A stretch of 64,000 nt of DNA, from assembly GCA_037200525.1 (NCBI GenBank), contig JBBCGG010000001.1, forward strand, positions 4,456,501 to 4,520,500. Reading direction: 5' to 3'. A program made the position numbers and the translations under genes. This document shows, piece after piece, positions 52,792-61,070 of this stretch. Source of the stretch: Methylocella sp. (GTDB lineage Bacteria > Pseudomonadota > Alphaproteobacteria > Rhizobiales > Beijerinckiaceae). Under the pieces are notes generated by a model. That model was not told the origin of the DNA, did no database searches, and saw only the letters and a list, made by a program, of their open reading frames with translations. Every line of letters begins with the position of its first letter. Position 1 is the first letter of the stretch.

Positions 52792-54672
52792 ATGCTCCAT
52801 ATCAACGATATTACGATCAGGCTCGGGCCCCGGGTCCTTTTCGACAAAGCTACGGCCGCCCTGCCGGACAATTCGCGGGTCGGCTTCGTCGGACGCAATG
52901 GCGCCGGCAAGACGACGCTCTTCCGCATAATCTCCGGCGAGCTTGCGCCTGAATCGGGCACGGTCTCCTACCCGCGCCAGATGCGCCTTGGCCGCGTCGA
53001 GCAGGAGGCGCCGGGCGGACCTCAAAAATTGATCGATTTCGTTCTTGAGGCGGACCTTGAGCGGGCCGCGCTGATCCGGGAGAGCGAGACCGCAACCGAC
53101 CCCGCCCGCATCGCTGACATTCAGATGCGGCTGGTTGACATCGGCGCGCACGCCGCGCCCTCGCGCGCCGCAGGCATCCTATCCGGTCTTGGCTTTGACG
53201 AGGCGGCGCAGAACCGGTCGCTCTCGGAATTTTCCGGCGGTTGGCGAATGCGCGTCGCGCTTGCTGCGGTGCTGTTTTCCGGGCCCGACCTGCTTCTGCT
53301 CGATGAGCCAACCAACTATCTCGATCTCGAGGGCACGCTGTGGCTGATTGATTATTTGCAGCGCTATCCGGCGACCATCTTCGTCATTAGCCATGATCGC
53401 GATCTGCTCGATGCGGTCTCCGATCACATCCTGCATCTTGATCAGTCCAAGCTCACCCTTTGGCGCGGCAATTATTCCAGCTTTGAGCGGCAGCGACGCG
53501 AGCAGCAAGCCATATTGGTGAAGCACAAGAAAAAGCAGGACGATCAGCGCAAGCACCTGCAGTCATTCGTCGACCGTTTCCGCGCCAAAGCGACAAAAGC
53601 GGCGCAAGCGCAGTCGCGCCTCAAAATGCTCGCCAAGATGGAGCCCATCTCCGCCATCGTCGACGGCCACATCCTGCCGTTCCATCTGCCCTCGCCCGCC
53701 AAGCCCCTGAGCCCGCCGATCGTCGCGATGGACGACGCGAGCATCGGCTATGGCGAGAAGCCGGTGTTGAAGCGGCTCTCGCTGAATATTTCGGACGATG
53801 ATCGCATCGGTCTCCTCGGCTCGAACGGCAATGGCAAATCGACCTTCGCCAAACTGGTCGCCGGACGCCTCACGGCGCAGGGGGGCGCGGTGCGGCGATC
53901 TTCAAAGATGGAAGTGGGATTTTTCGCCCAACATCAAGTCGACGATCTCGACGAAAAAGCGACGCCCTACCAATGCGTCGCGGAACTCATGCGCGATGCG
54001 AACGAAGCGAAGATCCGGGGCAAATGCGCCCAGTTCGGCTTCCCAAATATAAAAGCCGACACAAGAATCGCGCAATTATCGGGCGGCGAAAAAGCGCGCC
54101 TGCTCATGGGGCTTGCGAGCTTCCACGGCCCTCATCTCATGATTCTCGACGAGCCGACGAACCATCTCGACATCGACAGCAGGGCCGCATTGATCGAGGC
54201 CATCGATGAATATGAAGGCGCGATCATTCTTGTCTCGCACGACCGGCATTTGCTGGAGGCTTGCGCCGACCGTCTTTGGCTTGTCGAGGACGGCACGGTC
54301 AAGGCCTTCGAAGGCGATATGGATGATTACAAAAAATACGTTCTCGATCACGCCGGCGGCGGCAACGGCAAGGCGGCCAAAAAAGACCGCGCCGTCGAGG
54401 CCGAGCGCGCGGCGGCGCGCGAGAACGGCCAAGGACGCAAGGACTCCGCGCCTCTGAAGAAGCGGATCTGGGCGATCGAGGAAAAGATGCGCAAGTTCCA
54501 GGATCTGGTCGAGCGCATCGACAAGGCTCTCGCCAATCCCGCGACTTTCGCCAAGGATCAGGCGAAAGCCGCCCAGCTCTCCGCGCAGCGCGGCGAATTG
54601 GAGAAGGCGCTGACTCTGGCTGAGGAAGAATGGCTGGAGCTGACCAGTCAGGCCGAGGCGCAAGCCGGTTGA
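52792..54672 (+). CDS. ABC-F family ATPase (YheS-like)
   Basis: A 626-residue soluble protein with two ABC domains and no membrane part. Walker A motifs are GRNGAGKTTL and GSNGNGKSTF; signature regions are LSEFSGGWRMRVAL (YheS-type) and QLSGGEKARLLMG; Walker B regions LLLLDEPTNYLD and MILDEPTNHLD. The linker between the domains (about residues 230-310) is basic and helical, as in ABC-F proteins that bind the ribosomal E site; a C-terminal coiled coil (residues 530-620) follows an Ala/Lys-rich spacer. It likely acts on stalled or vacant ribosomes rather than transport. Confidence 0.92.
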   Translation: MLHINDITIRLGPRVLFDKATAALPDNSRVGFVGRNGAGKTTLFRIISGELAPESGTVSYPRQMRLGRVEQEAPGGPQKLIDFVLEADLERAALIRESETATDPARIADIQMRLVDIGAHAAPSRAAGILSGLGFDEAAQNRSLSEFSGGWRMRVALAAVLFSGPDLLLLDEPTNYLDLEGTLWLIDYLQRYPATIFVISHDRDLLDAVSDHILHLDQSKLTLWRGNYSSFERQRREQQAILVKHKKKQDDQRKHLQSFVDRFRAKATKAAQAQSRLKMLAKMEPISAIVDGHILPFHLPSPAKPLSPPIVAMDDASIGYGEKPVLKRLSLNISDDDRIGLLGSNGNGKSTFAKLVAGRLTAQGGAVRRSSKMEVGFFAQHQVDDLDEKATPYQCVAELMRDANEAKIRGKCAQFGFPNIKADTRIAQLSGGEKARLLMGLASFHGPHLMILDEPTNHLDIDSRAALIEAIDEYEGAIILVSHDRHLLEACADRLWLVEDGTVKAFEGDMDDYKKYVLDHAGGGNGKAAKKDRAVEAERAAARENGQGRKDSAPLKKRIWAIEEKMRKFQDLVERIDKALANPATFAKDQAKAAQLSAQRGELEKALTLAEEEWLELTSQAEAQAG

Positions 54673-54673
54673 A

Positions 54674-55183
54674 TTAATGCAAAGTGACGGTATGCGGAAC
54701 GCAAGGCGCAACCGTCAGTTTCGACAAACGCGCGACCGGCGTCAGCAGGAAATTTCTTGCCTCGAGAGCCTGGGCGAGCGACCGGCTGGCGTTCAACAGG
54801 GCGGGAGCTTCGTTTATTCCAAGCATCTCCACTGCGGCCAAGAACTCCCTTTCGGCATCGCTCCGCTGGGACGCCGTCACGAGCTTCAACACGCAATACT
54901 CATCGTGACACAGGCAGCGGCAAACATCGGGGCGCCAACCAATCGCGCGTTGCGTCCGCTGGTTCAAAATCCGCGTAAAAAGATGAAATTCGCTATAAAG
55001 CGCCTTTGCGGATTCTGGCGGGAGGAAGCGCAATAGAGCATCCCAGGCGCAATCCCAAAAGAACATGTCTCGCGTCGCGTATCCCGCCATCCAATGACGA
55101 TATTGGGCGAAAAACAGGTGCTCCGCGGGCGCGTCGGCATGAATGGCGGCGATATCCGGTGCGGGTCTTTGGTGCTCGGCCAT
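54674..55183 (-). CDS. Unknown protein with a cysteine cluster
   Basis: I do not recognise this 169-residue protein. It has no signal peptide or clear TM helix and is rich in aromatic residues in the first half (FFAQYRHWMAGYATRDMFFW). A cluster CRCLCHDEYC at about residues 88-97 holds four cysteines and one histidine and could bind a metal. The C-terminal half is helical (LAAVEMLGINEAPALLNASR). The gene lies 2 bp from the convergent ABC-F gene and 39 bp downstream of another unknown small gene on the same strand, so they probably form a two-gene operon. Function unknown. Confidence 0.6.
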   Translation of the reverse strand: MAEHQRPAPDIAAIHADAPAEHLFFAQYRHWMAGYATRDMFFWDCAWDALLRFLPPESAKALYSEFHLFTRILNQRTQRAIGWRPDVCRCLCHDEYCVLKLVTASQRSDAEREFLAAVEMLGINEAPALLNASRSLAQALEARNFLLTPVARLSKLTVAPCVPHTVTLH

Positions 55184-55222
55184 GTGAGCTTCCGTTTGTC
55201 GGCGCTGACGAAGAGTTGTGGT

Positions 55223-55477
55223 TCAGGCGGCCTTTGAGCGGCGCAGGGTCGCCGCCGCCTCGTCCGTTTTACGGCTCGCGAGATAAGAGTCGACGAACTC
55301 CTCCGCCTTGACGCGCAAGCATTCGTCGACGCATAGGCCATGATAATAATATTGCAGCGCAAGAAAGCAGTGGTGGACCAATTCATCGGACTTCATCGCC
55401 CAATGACCGAAGCCATCTTCAATCGCCTGATTCAATATTTTATTTATTCTAAATCTTTCTATTCTAATGTCACACAT
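55223..55477 (-). CDS. Unknown small protein upstream of the cysteine-cluster protein
   Basis: An 84-residue protein of no family I recognise. It has a good ribosome-binding site (GAGGAGG) before the ATG at 55477. The sequence is helical and aromatic in the middle (VHHCFLALQYYYHGLCVDEC, with three cysteines), ending in a charged helix (KAEEFVDSYLASRKTDEAAA). Codon use at the 5' end is more AT-rich than the surrounding genes. The same strand continues with the cysteine-cluster protein 39 bp later. The AT-rich 180 bp upstream, up to the IS, hold its likely promoter. Confidence 0.6.
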   Translation of the reverse strand: MCDIRIERFRINKILNQAIEDGFGHWAMKSDELVHHCFLALQYYYHGLCVDECLRVKAEEFVDSYLASRKTDEAAATLRRSKAA

Positions 55478-55671
55478 ACTATCCTCCTCGTTCTCAGGAC
55501 GGATAACTATTTAAAATGACAATGGCGTTGTTTGCAAGAAAGATGTTTTATATCTATAATAATTTAAAGAATGCGCTTAGCCTCGGTGCAAATATAGTTG
55601 TGTACATCTGGAGACTTTGCAAGACTAAAATCAATAAATAAATGGAAACTATACTAGGCAGTAGTGACGAA

Positions 55672-56166
55672 TTACCTGAGCATGATAGCAATAGCGGCGA
55701 GCAATACGAAGCCTCGGTAGTTTGCGAGGAGCTTGTCGTATCGGGTTGCGACGCGCCGGAACTGCTTCAGTTTATTGAAGAAACGCTCGACGAGATTGCG
55801 CTCCTTGTAGAGCGCCTTGTCGTAGGGGAGCGGCGCGCGGCGATTGGATTTTGATGGGATCACCGGCTCAGCCTCACGCATAAGAACAGCCTTGCGCAAG
55901 TGATTGGCGTCATAACCTTTATCGGCGATGATCGCATCGGCCGCAAAGCCTTCGATCAGGGCGTGCGCTTTTGTGATGTCGTTGCGCTGCCCAGGTCCGA
56001 GAAGGAGCCGAACGGGGTTGCCGAGCGCGTCTGTCGCGGCGTGGATTTTGGTGCTCAAACCACCGCGAGAGCGGCCCAGGCCTTGGGCATCCGCCCCCCT
56101 TTGGCGATCCTTGCGCCGGCCGCGTGCTGATGGGCGCGCACGATTGTTGAGTCGATCATCAGCCAT
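55672..56166 (-). CDS. IS5-family transposase, second frame (OrfB)
   Basis: The C-terminal half of the transposase, 164 codons open. Homology starts near LGRSRGGLSTKIHAATDALG; the second catalytic Asp is in IIADKGYDANHLR and the Glu in YKERNLVERFFNKLKQFRR. It probably has no start of its own and is made as a frameshift product with OrfA. All catalytic residues are present. Confidence 0.85.
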   Translation of the reverse strand: MADDRLNNRARPSARGRRKDRQRGADAQGLGRSRGGLSTKIHAATDALGNPVRLLLGPGQRNDITKAHALIEGFAADAIIADKGYDANHLRKAVLMREAEPVIPSKSNRRAPLPYDKALYKERNLVERFFNKLKQFRRVATRYDKLLANYRGFVLLAAIAIMLR

Positions 56167-56441
56167 TCGAGATCGGCCTCGGCGGTGAATGCCTCAAGAA
56201 ATCCGTCCAAGGCGCCGCGCTCGATCCAGCGATAGTAGCGGCGTTTCACCGCCTGATGGTCGCCGAAGCGTTCGGGCAGATCGCGCCAGCGGCCGCCCGA
56301 GCGGGCCATCCATAACAGCGCGTCGACGAAGCGTCGATTGTCGCAGCGCGGCACGCGCTGGCCGGCTCTTCCGCCTGGCACAAGATCACAAAGCCGCTCC
56401 CATTGATCGTCTCGCAGCGCATCGACATCCCGAATCATCAA
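56055..56441 (-). CDS. IS5-family transposase, first frame (OrfA)
   Basis: A 128-residue N-terminal half of an IS5-family DDE transposase. It begins MIRDVDALRDDQWERLCDL and contains the DUF4096-like region RFVDALLWMARSGGRWRDLP and the first catalytic Asp in LMIDSTIVRAHQHAAG. It ends at 56055 in the overlap with OrfB; full transposase probably needs frameshifting. The start is the ATG at 56438 or 56441. Confidence 0.88.
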   Translation of the reverse strand: MMIRDVDALRDDQWERLCDLVPGGRAGQRVPRCDNRRFVDALLWMARSGGRWRDLPERFGDHQAVKRRYYRWIERGALDGFLEAFTAEADLEWLMIDSTIVRAHQHAAGARIAKGGRMPKAWAALAVV

Positions 56442-56533
56442 GGCTGATCTCCAAAAATCAGCCTTGAATCATGGAAAGATCCTCGCGAGAATCCCCCAAA
56501 CGCCGAATTCGTCACCACGGCCTAAGACTACAA

Positions 56534-56576
56534 GTCGCCTCGGGCGGAAAAAGACCCGGTCGCCGCCGAGGCGACC
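56534..56576. repeat. Long imperfect hairpin between the IS and rpsD terminator
   Basis: GTCGCCTCGG at 56534-56543 pairs exactly with CCGAGGCGAC at 56566-56575, and the stem extends inward with one bulged G (GCGG/CCGC). No U tract follows on either strand. It may add to transcription insulation after rpsD. Confidence 0.45.
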
Positions 56577-56579
56577 CAT

Positions 56580-56610
56580 AAAAAAACCAGACAGTTGTAA
56601 CTGTCTGGTT
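56580..56610 (-). terminator. Rho-independent terminator of rpsD
   Basis: AACCAGACAGTT and AACTGTCTGGTT form a perfect 12-bp stem with a tiny loop (56585-56608 region), and on the minus strand the stem is followed by at least seven T. It lies about 95 bp after the rpsD stop codon. Confidence 0.85.
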
Positions 56611-56703
56611 CCGATTCTGACGGGTGGGCGCAGAAACCCATACCGTGGAGATGCAATTTCTAAGCCCGCGCTCCCAACTCGGGTCGGCGCGGCGCGCGAA
56701 GTT

Positions 56704-57321
56704 TCAACGCGAGTAAAACTCGATCACCAGATTGGGCTCCATGATGACCGGATAGGGCACATCCGCCGGCGCAGGAATCCGAGTGATTTTGGCGGTCATC
56801 TTGTTATGATCCACCTCATAATAATCAGGCACATCGCGCTCGGCGAGATTTTTAGCCTCGAGGACGAGGATCATTTCGCGCGAGGATTCCTTCACCTCGA
56901 TCACGTCGCCGACCTTCACCAGGTAGGACGCGATATTGACGCGTTTGCCGTTGACCTTGACATGGCCGTGGTTGATGAATTGGCGCGAGGCGAAAACCGT
57001 CGGCACGAACTTGGCGCGATAGACGACAGCATCGAGGCGACGCTCCAAAAGCCCGATCAGATGGGCGCCGGAATCGCCCCTCAAGCGAATGGCTTCGGCG
57101 TAATATTTACGGAACTGCCTTTCCGAAATATTGCCGTAATAGCCTTTCAGCTTCTGCTTGGCCTTGAGCTGCGTGCCGTAATCGGAGAGCTTGCCTTTGC
57201 GCCGCTGACCATGTTGGCCGGGCCCATATTCGCGCCGGTTGACCGGACTCTTCGGACGGCCCCAGATATTCTGGCCTAGGCGGCGGTCGATTTTATACTT
57301 GGCTTCCAAGCGTTTTGTCAT
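56704..57321 (-). CDS. rpsD: 30S ribosomal protein S4
   Basis: A 205-residue primary 16S rRNA-binding protein of the small subunit, also important for decoding accuracy. Start and end are canonical ([19 protein letters not shown] and [14 protein letters not shown]). The S4 RNA-binding domain is around residues 94-155 ([28 protein letters not shown]). It stands as a single gene, as usual in Alphaproteobacteria where rpsD lies outside the alpha operon. A strong terminator follows. Confidence 0.98.
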   Translation of the reverse strand: MTKRLEAKYKIDRRLGQNIWGRPKSPVNRREYGPGQHGQRRKGKLSDYGTQLKAKQKLKGYYGNISERQFRKYYAEAIRLRGDSGAHLIGLLERRLDAVVYRAKFVPTVFASRQFINHGHVKVNGKRVNIASYLVKVGDVIEVKESSREMILVLEAKNLAERDVPDYYEVDHNKMTAKITRIPAPADVPYPVIMEPNLVIEFYSR

Positions 57322-57678
57322 CGCGTATCCTCTAAAAAATTGCGCGGGGAAGAGGACGCGGAAGCAAGGCGCCGACGCCTGGAGGCGTAGCGCTCGCGCA
57401 AAACCGCGTCCTCCCGCCAGCTTTGGGGGGAGGAACGCGCCCTCCTCTGCCCAGCCCCAAATGGGGCCGAGCCGACAGGCGCCAACTTCAACAAAAAGCC
57501 GTCAATGGCGTAAAGCCATAGCGACCCGATGTCTTAGGAAGGAGGCGCCGCGGGTGCGTTTTCGACGGAACTAACCCGTCGCAAGAATCCGCCGCGCCCA
57601 AGGGACGCAGCAAGAGGGCTTGGTTAGAGGAGTTTCGGCGACGGGTCAAGCTACCGGCGCTCCGGAGAGCCGCAAGCC
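57322..57678. other. Intergenic region upstream of rpsD, no gene seen
   Basis: About 356 bp, GC-rich with several small hairpins (for example GCCCC-AAAT-GGGGC near 57461 and ATGGC-GTAAA-GCCAT near 57505). It must contain the rpsD promoter and leader. Possibly a structured leader or small RNA, but I find no motif that names one. Confidence 0.4.
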
Positions 57679-58104
57679 TCAGGCCGTTGCGACTTGTCGG
57701 CCGCGCTCGTCAATGATGCGCTCGCCGTCCTCTCCAAAGAACTCGCCTTGCTGCGGCGGCAAGAGTTCAAGCACAAGCTCGGCCGGACGGCATAGTCTTA
57801 CGCCCTTCGGACTGACCACAATCGGCCGATTGAGCAGGATCGGATGCGCTTCGATGGCGTCCAGCAGGGCGTCATCGGACAGAGCCGGGTCATCAAGGCC
57901 ACGATCGCGGAAAACCGCTTCCTTGCTGCGCAAAAGATGGCGCAGCGGCTCCCCCGTGCGCGTCGCGAGCTGGCGCAGCATCAGCCGCGTCGGCGGAGTC
58001 TTGAGATATTCGATGATATGCGGCTCGACGCCCGCGTTGCGAATAAGGCCAAGGGTGGTTCGCGACGTGCGGCAGGCGACGTTATGATAGATGATCACGT
58101 CCAT
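57679..58104 (-). CDS. arsC: Arsenate reductase (glutaredoxin-coupled, ArsC)
   Basis: A 141-residue reductase of arsenate to arsenite. The active-site loop is YHNVACRTSRTTL with Cys11; the usual form is HNPACGTSRNT, so the Pro and Gly next to the cysteine are replaced by Val and Arg. The distal arginines (RSKEAVFRD, NRPIVVSPKG) are present. The ATG at 58104 starts the family frame. It follows a quinone oxidoreductase by 42 bp on the same strand, with no arsenite pump or arsB/acr3 here, so it may act in general thiol or arsenate detoxification. Activity with the changed loop is uncertain. Confidence 0.87.
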   Translation of the reverse strand: MDVIIYHNVACRTSRTTLGLIRNAGVEPHIIEYLKTPPTRLMLRQLATRTGEPLRHLLRSKEAVFRDRGLDDPALSDDALLDAIEAHPILLNRPIVVSPKGVRLCRPAELVLELLPPQQGEFFGEDGERIIDERGRQVATA

Positions 58105-58146
58105 GGTCGTTCCCTTATGAGCCTTGTGAGCCAATCGCGGGCTCTG

Positions 58147-59142
58147 TTATTTCCCCGTCACGAGCACGATTTTGCCAAGATGGGAAGATGATTCCATCAT
58201 TTCATGCGCCTGCCTCGCATCCTCCAACGGGAAAGTGGCGTGGATGATCGGTTTTACTGCGCCGCTATCAAGCAACGGCCAGACTTTTTCGCGCAAGGCC
58301 GCGGCGACCTCCGCTTTCTGCTCCACAGTTCGCGGCCGCAGGGTTGACCCGGTTACGGTCAGCCGGCGGACCATGATCCGCCGCAGATCGAAGTTTTCGA
58401 TCTTGCCCGACTCTAGCACGGCAATCTGCACCAGCCGCCCCTCGACAGCTAGAATTGATATGTTTTTGGGAAAATAGGAACCAGCGACCATGTCGAGAAT
58501 GACATCGACGCCACGCTTGCCGGTGAACCGCGCAATCTCTGCGACGAAGTCGTGGCTTTTGTAATTGATGGCGAGATCGGCGCCCAGCGTCCTGCAGAAA
58601 GCGCATTTGTCGTCCGAGCCAGCCGTGACGATTACGGTCGCGCCGAATTGTTTGGCAAGCTGAATCGCCGTCGAGCCGATCCCGCTCGAGCCTCCATGGA
58701 CGAGCAAAGTCTCGCCCGCTTTGAGGGCCCCGCGCGTAAACACATTGTCGTGGACGGTGAAAAAGGTTTCTGGGACGCCAGCCGCTTCGATGACGCTCAG
58801 AGCTTTGGGAAGCGGCAAACACAGCAGCGCTTCGGCCAGGGCGTATTCGGCATAGCCGCCCGAGCCGACGAGCGCGCATATCTCGTCGCCCTCGCGCAGC
58901 GCGGTCACGCCCGCCCCTAACTCGATGACTCGCCCGGCGATCTCCAGTCCCGGAATGTCGGATTCGCCCGGCGGCGGCGGATATACGCCCGCGCGCTGCA
59001 AGCAATCTGGCCGGTTGACCCCGGCGGCGGCGACCTCAATCAATGCTTGGCCTCGACCAGGCCTCGGCATTTGCGCTTCCCCGATGCGGATGACCTCCGG
59101 TCCGCCTGGGCCATCAAAATAGACTTGACGCATTAAGGTCAT
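58147..59142 (-). CDS. NAD(P)H:quinone oxidoreductase (zeta-crystallin/PIG3 type)
   Basis: A 331-residue zinc-free medium-chain dehydrogenase. The PIG3-like start VYFDGPGGPEVIRIGE, the NADPH-binding region LLVHGGSSGIGSTAIQLAK and the late HATFPLEDARQAHEMMES region are all typical. It reduces quinones or related electrophiles with NADPH. The ATG at 59142 is the family start. It precedes arsC on the same strand and follows a broken ArsR-type regulator, so the group may have been an electrophile or metalloid detoxification unit. Confidence 0.88.
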   Translation of the reverse strand: MTLMRQVYFDGPGGPEVIRIGEAQMPRPGRGQALIEVAAAGVNRPDCLQRAGVYPPPPGESDIPGLEIAGRVIELGAGVTALREGDEICALVGSGGYAEYALAEALLCLPLPKALSVIEAAGVPETFFTVHDNVFTRGALKAGETLLVHGGSSGIGSTAIQLAKQFGATVIVTAGSDDKCAFCRTLGADLAINYKSHDFVAEIARFTGKRGVDVILDMVAGSYFPKNISILAVEGRLVQIAVLESGKIENFDLRRIMVRRLTVTGSTLRPRTVEQKAEVAAALREKVWPLLDSGAVKPIIHATFPLEDARQAHEMMESSSHLGKIVLVTGK

Positions 59143-59383
59143 GATTTTTCCTTCAAGGCGCGGCGACAATTCTCTTTACGATTATCGCCGGTAAACGCCG
59201 AGAAGCATATGCCGCGATCATTGGGGCTATGTCGCCTTGGCGAAGGTCGAACCACGGGTCGAATGGGTGCGAAGCACCGCAGCTTATCCCAGAATGTACG
59301 GTCTCGGCGGACGCCAGTGGAAACCATATGGGCGCGCGCTTTGAGCTGCGGGCTATTCTGATCGGATCGTGCCAAAAAGCCTA

Positions 59384-59674
59384 CTAGAGCAAATCCGGCT
59401 TAAGACCGTCGAGAGATGCCTCCAGCGCCTCGCGCCGCAGCCCCTAAACTGACGAATTTGGCGTCCGTGTGGACCTCTCGACCAAGCCCGCCGCCGCCAA
59501 CTCCTTCATATGGTGGGAGAACGTCGCTGGGCTGATCGCCATGCAATCGCGGACTGTTCCGCACGCCAAGATCACCCCGCACTCGCAGAGCTGCTTCAGG
59601 ACCTCGTAGCGTCGTCGATCCGCAAGCGCCTTCGCGATCAGGTGAACCTGATCCTCCGGGAGCATATTCCGCAT
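59384..59674 (-). pseudogene. ArsR-family helix-turn-helix regulator broken by two small insertions
   Basis: A small winged-helix regulator of about 95 codons. The first part reads MLPEDQVHLIAKALADRR and the recognition region ISPATFSHHMKELAAAGLVE, then runs into STRTPNSSV and a stop near 59446. In the second frame the homology continues EVHTDAKFVSL, and back in the first frame GLRREALEASLDGLKPDLL ends at 59384. The ancestral sequence can be restored by removing one copy of a duplicated GA (about 59480) and one G of a run of four (about 59442): GLVEVHTDAKFVSLGLRREA. The two insertions sum to +3. It likely controlled the neighbouring SDR or quinone oxidoreductase. Confidence 0.82.
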
Positions 59675-59772
59675 CGAGGGCGCCGTTTATCCAAACTCCG
59701 CACGGCGGAGAACGCTCGTCGCTTCTGTCCGCGCTCCTCCGCCGCTAAGCCATACCCGCCAGGCTAGCGTCC

Positions 59773-60522
59773 TTACCGCATGCCGCCCGAGACCAGCAGC
59801 GTCTCGCCGGTCAGCCAACCCGAGTCTTCCGAGGCCAAAAAGACTGCGATGGGCGCTATGTCTGTCGGCTGGCCTAGGCGCCCCAGCGGCGTCTGCGCGA
59901 CCATCTGCTTTTCGAAATCGGTTCCCATAATCCCCAGCGTATGGACGCCCTCGGTCTCTACGCCGCCCGGATTGATCGAATTCACGCGGATCTTGCGCGG
60001 CCCCAGTTCTTTGGCGAGCACATGCGTCACAGCGTCAACCGCACTCTTGGTCGCGGTGTAGACGACCGTCTCCGGGAAATTTACCTGGCTCGCGGTCGAG
60101 CCGATGTTAATGACGCTGCCGCCCTCGGGGCCGAACTGCTTCACCGCCTCCTGCGTGGCCAGAATGAGCCCGAGGACATTGGTGTTGAATTGGCGATGGA
60201 ACTCCTCTTCCGTAACCGCTTCGAGCGCCGCAAACTTATAGACGCCTGCGTTGTTTACCAATATGTCCAGGCGTCCAAACGCCTTCTTCGATTCCGCAAA
60301 GATCCGCAGCACATCGGCGGCCTTCGCAACATCGCCCTGCACCGCGATTGCTTTGCCGCCCTTACCCGCAATCTCGGCGACCACACGGTCAGCGCCTTCC
60401 TTACTAGAGGCGTAGTTCACCGCAACAGCAGCGCCCTCCGCCGCCAATGCTTTTGTAATGGCCGCTCCGATGCCCTTCGACGATCCCGTCACGACCGCGA
60501 CTTTGCCTGCGAGTTTGTCCAT
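59773..60522 (-). CDS. Short-chain dehydrogenase/reductase (3-oxoacyl-ACP reductase-like)
   Basis: A 249-residue SDR of the classical type. The coenzyme motif is VTGSSKGIGAAITKAL near residue 12 with a following NYASSKEGAD that favours NADP(H). NNAG (LVNNAGVY), the catalytic Ser (INIGSTAS) and YTATK are present, and NPGGVETEG follows. It resembles glucose dehydrogenase or FabG-like oxidoreductases; the substrate is unknown. It is followed on the same strand by the broken ArsR-type gene, a pairing common in alphaproteobacteria, where the regulator controls such SDRs. Confidence 0.88.
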   Translation of the reverse strand: MDKLAGKVAVVTGSSKGIGAAITKALAAEGAAVAVNYASSKEGADRVVAEIAGKGGKAIAVQGDVAKAADVLRIFAESKKAFGRLDILVNNAGVYKFAALEAVTEEEFHRQFNTNVLGLILATQEAVKQFGPEGGSVINIGSTASQVNFPETVVYTATKSAVDAVTHVLAKELGPRKIRVNSINPGGVETEGVHTLGIMGTDFEKQMVAQTPLGRLGQPTDIAPIAVFLASEDSGWLTGETLLVSGGMR

Positions 60523-61070
60523 GCTCTTGCCCCTTTGATCCGGTTTGATCCGGCGTCATTTCGAACGCTACTATAAGTGTCTAGTCTATCGCGTCAACGC
60601 TCGCTTCCCCTCGCGACGATATCGCCACCGTCCTGACGGCGGCATTATATCAACAAAACTTGCATCTAAATTTCGTTCAAATGCGCTAGCGTCGTGTGAG
60701 ACTCCATTGTGCGGCGGCGAAGATCTGTCGCCTAAAGCCTCATCGCCTCACATTAGATTGACCATGCGCTCTATGGCGCGCTTCGAGGCGTCATCCAATC
60801 AGAAGAGTTTGCGTCTTCACCGAAGTTCGCTCTAGCCAATTAGCTCTGCTTTGGACGACCCAGTGCGCCAAGATATCGCCATACGCGACCTGTTTGTCCA
60901 AGCCGCCAAGGTCGATCGCCATGACAAGGTGAAGCGAGGCTTGAATTCACCTATTGTGTAATCGAGACCGCGAATGGCGGCGGGCGGCGATCGATGCGGC
61001 GGCTCCGACCACGCCCGCGATCCGGTAACATCCTCAACCGCCACAACGCGTTTATAATCGAATGTCAGCT
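60523..61070. other. Unassigned stretch downstream of truncated motA
   Basis: About 550 bp without a recognised gene. On the minus strand a frame (61089-60832) reads [17 protein letters not shown] and then SRAWSEPPHR, which is protein-like but starts within the unassigned sequence joined to motA. Another short frame reads GEFKPRFTLSWRSTLA. I cannot match these to a family. The right end of this region is probably part of the rearranged sequence that ended motA. Confidence 0.4.

Larger units (their letters stand above)
55657..56522 (-). mobile_element. IS5-family insertion sequence (IS427-like group), 866 bp
   Basis: Terminal inverted repeats GGCAGTAGTGACGAATT (from 55657) and, on the other strand from 56522, GGCCGTGGTGACGAATT match at 15 of 17 positions. 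TA flanks both ends (55655-55656 and 56523-56524). Two overlapping transposase frames fill the element. It inserted in non-coding DNA between the unknown operon and the rpsD terminator and differs from the copy at 20127 in sequence. Confidence 0.9.

Noticed and set aside
52509-52952. Plus-strand open frame upstream of and into the ABC-F gene
   Set aside because: Half of it is an out-of-frame shadow of the ABC-F gene and the rest covers palindromic regulatory DNA.
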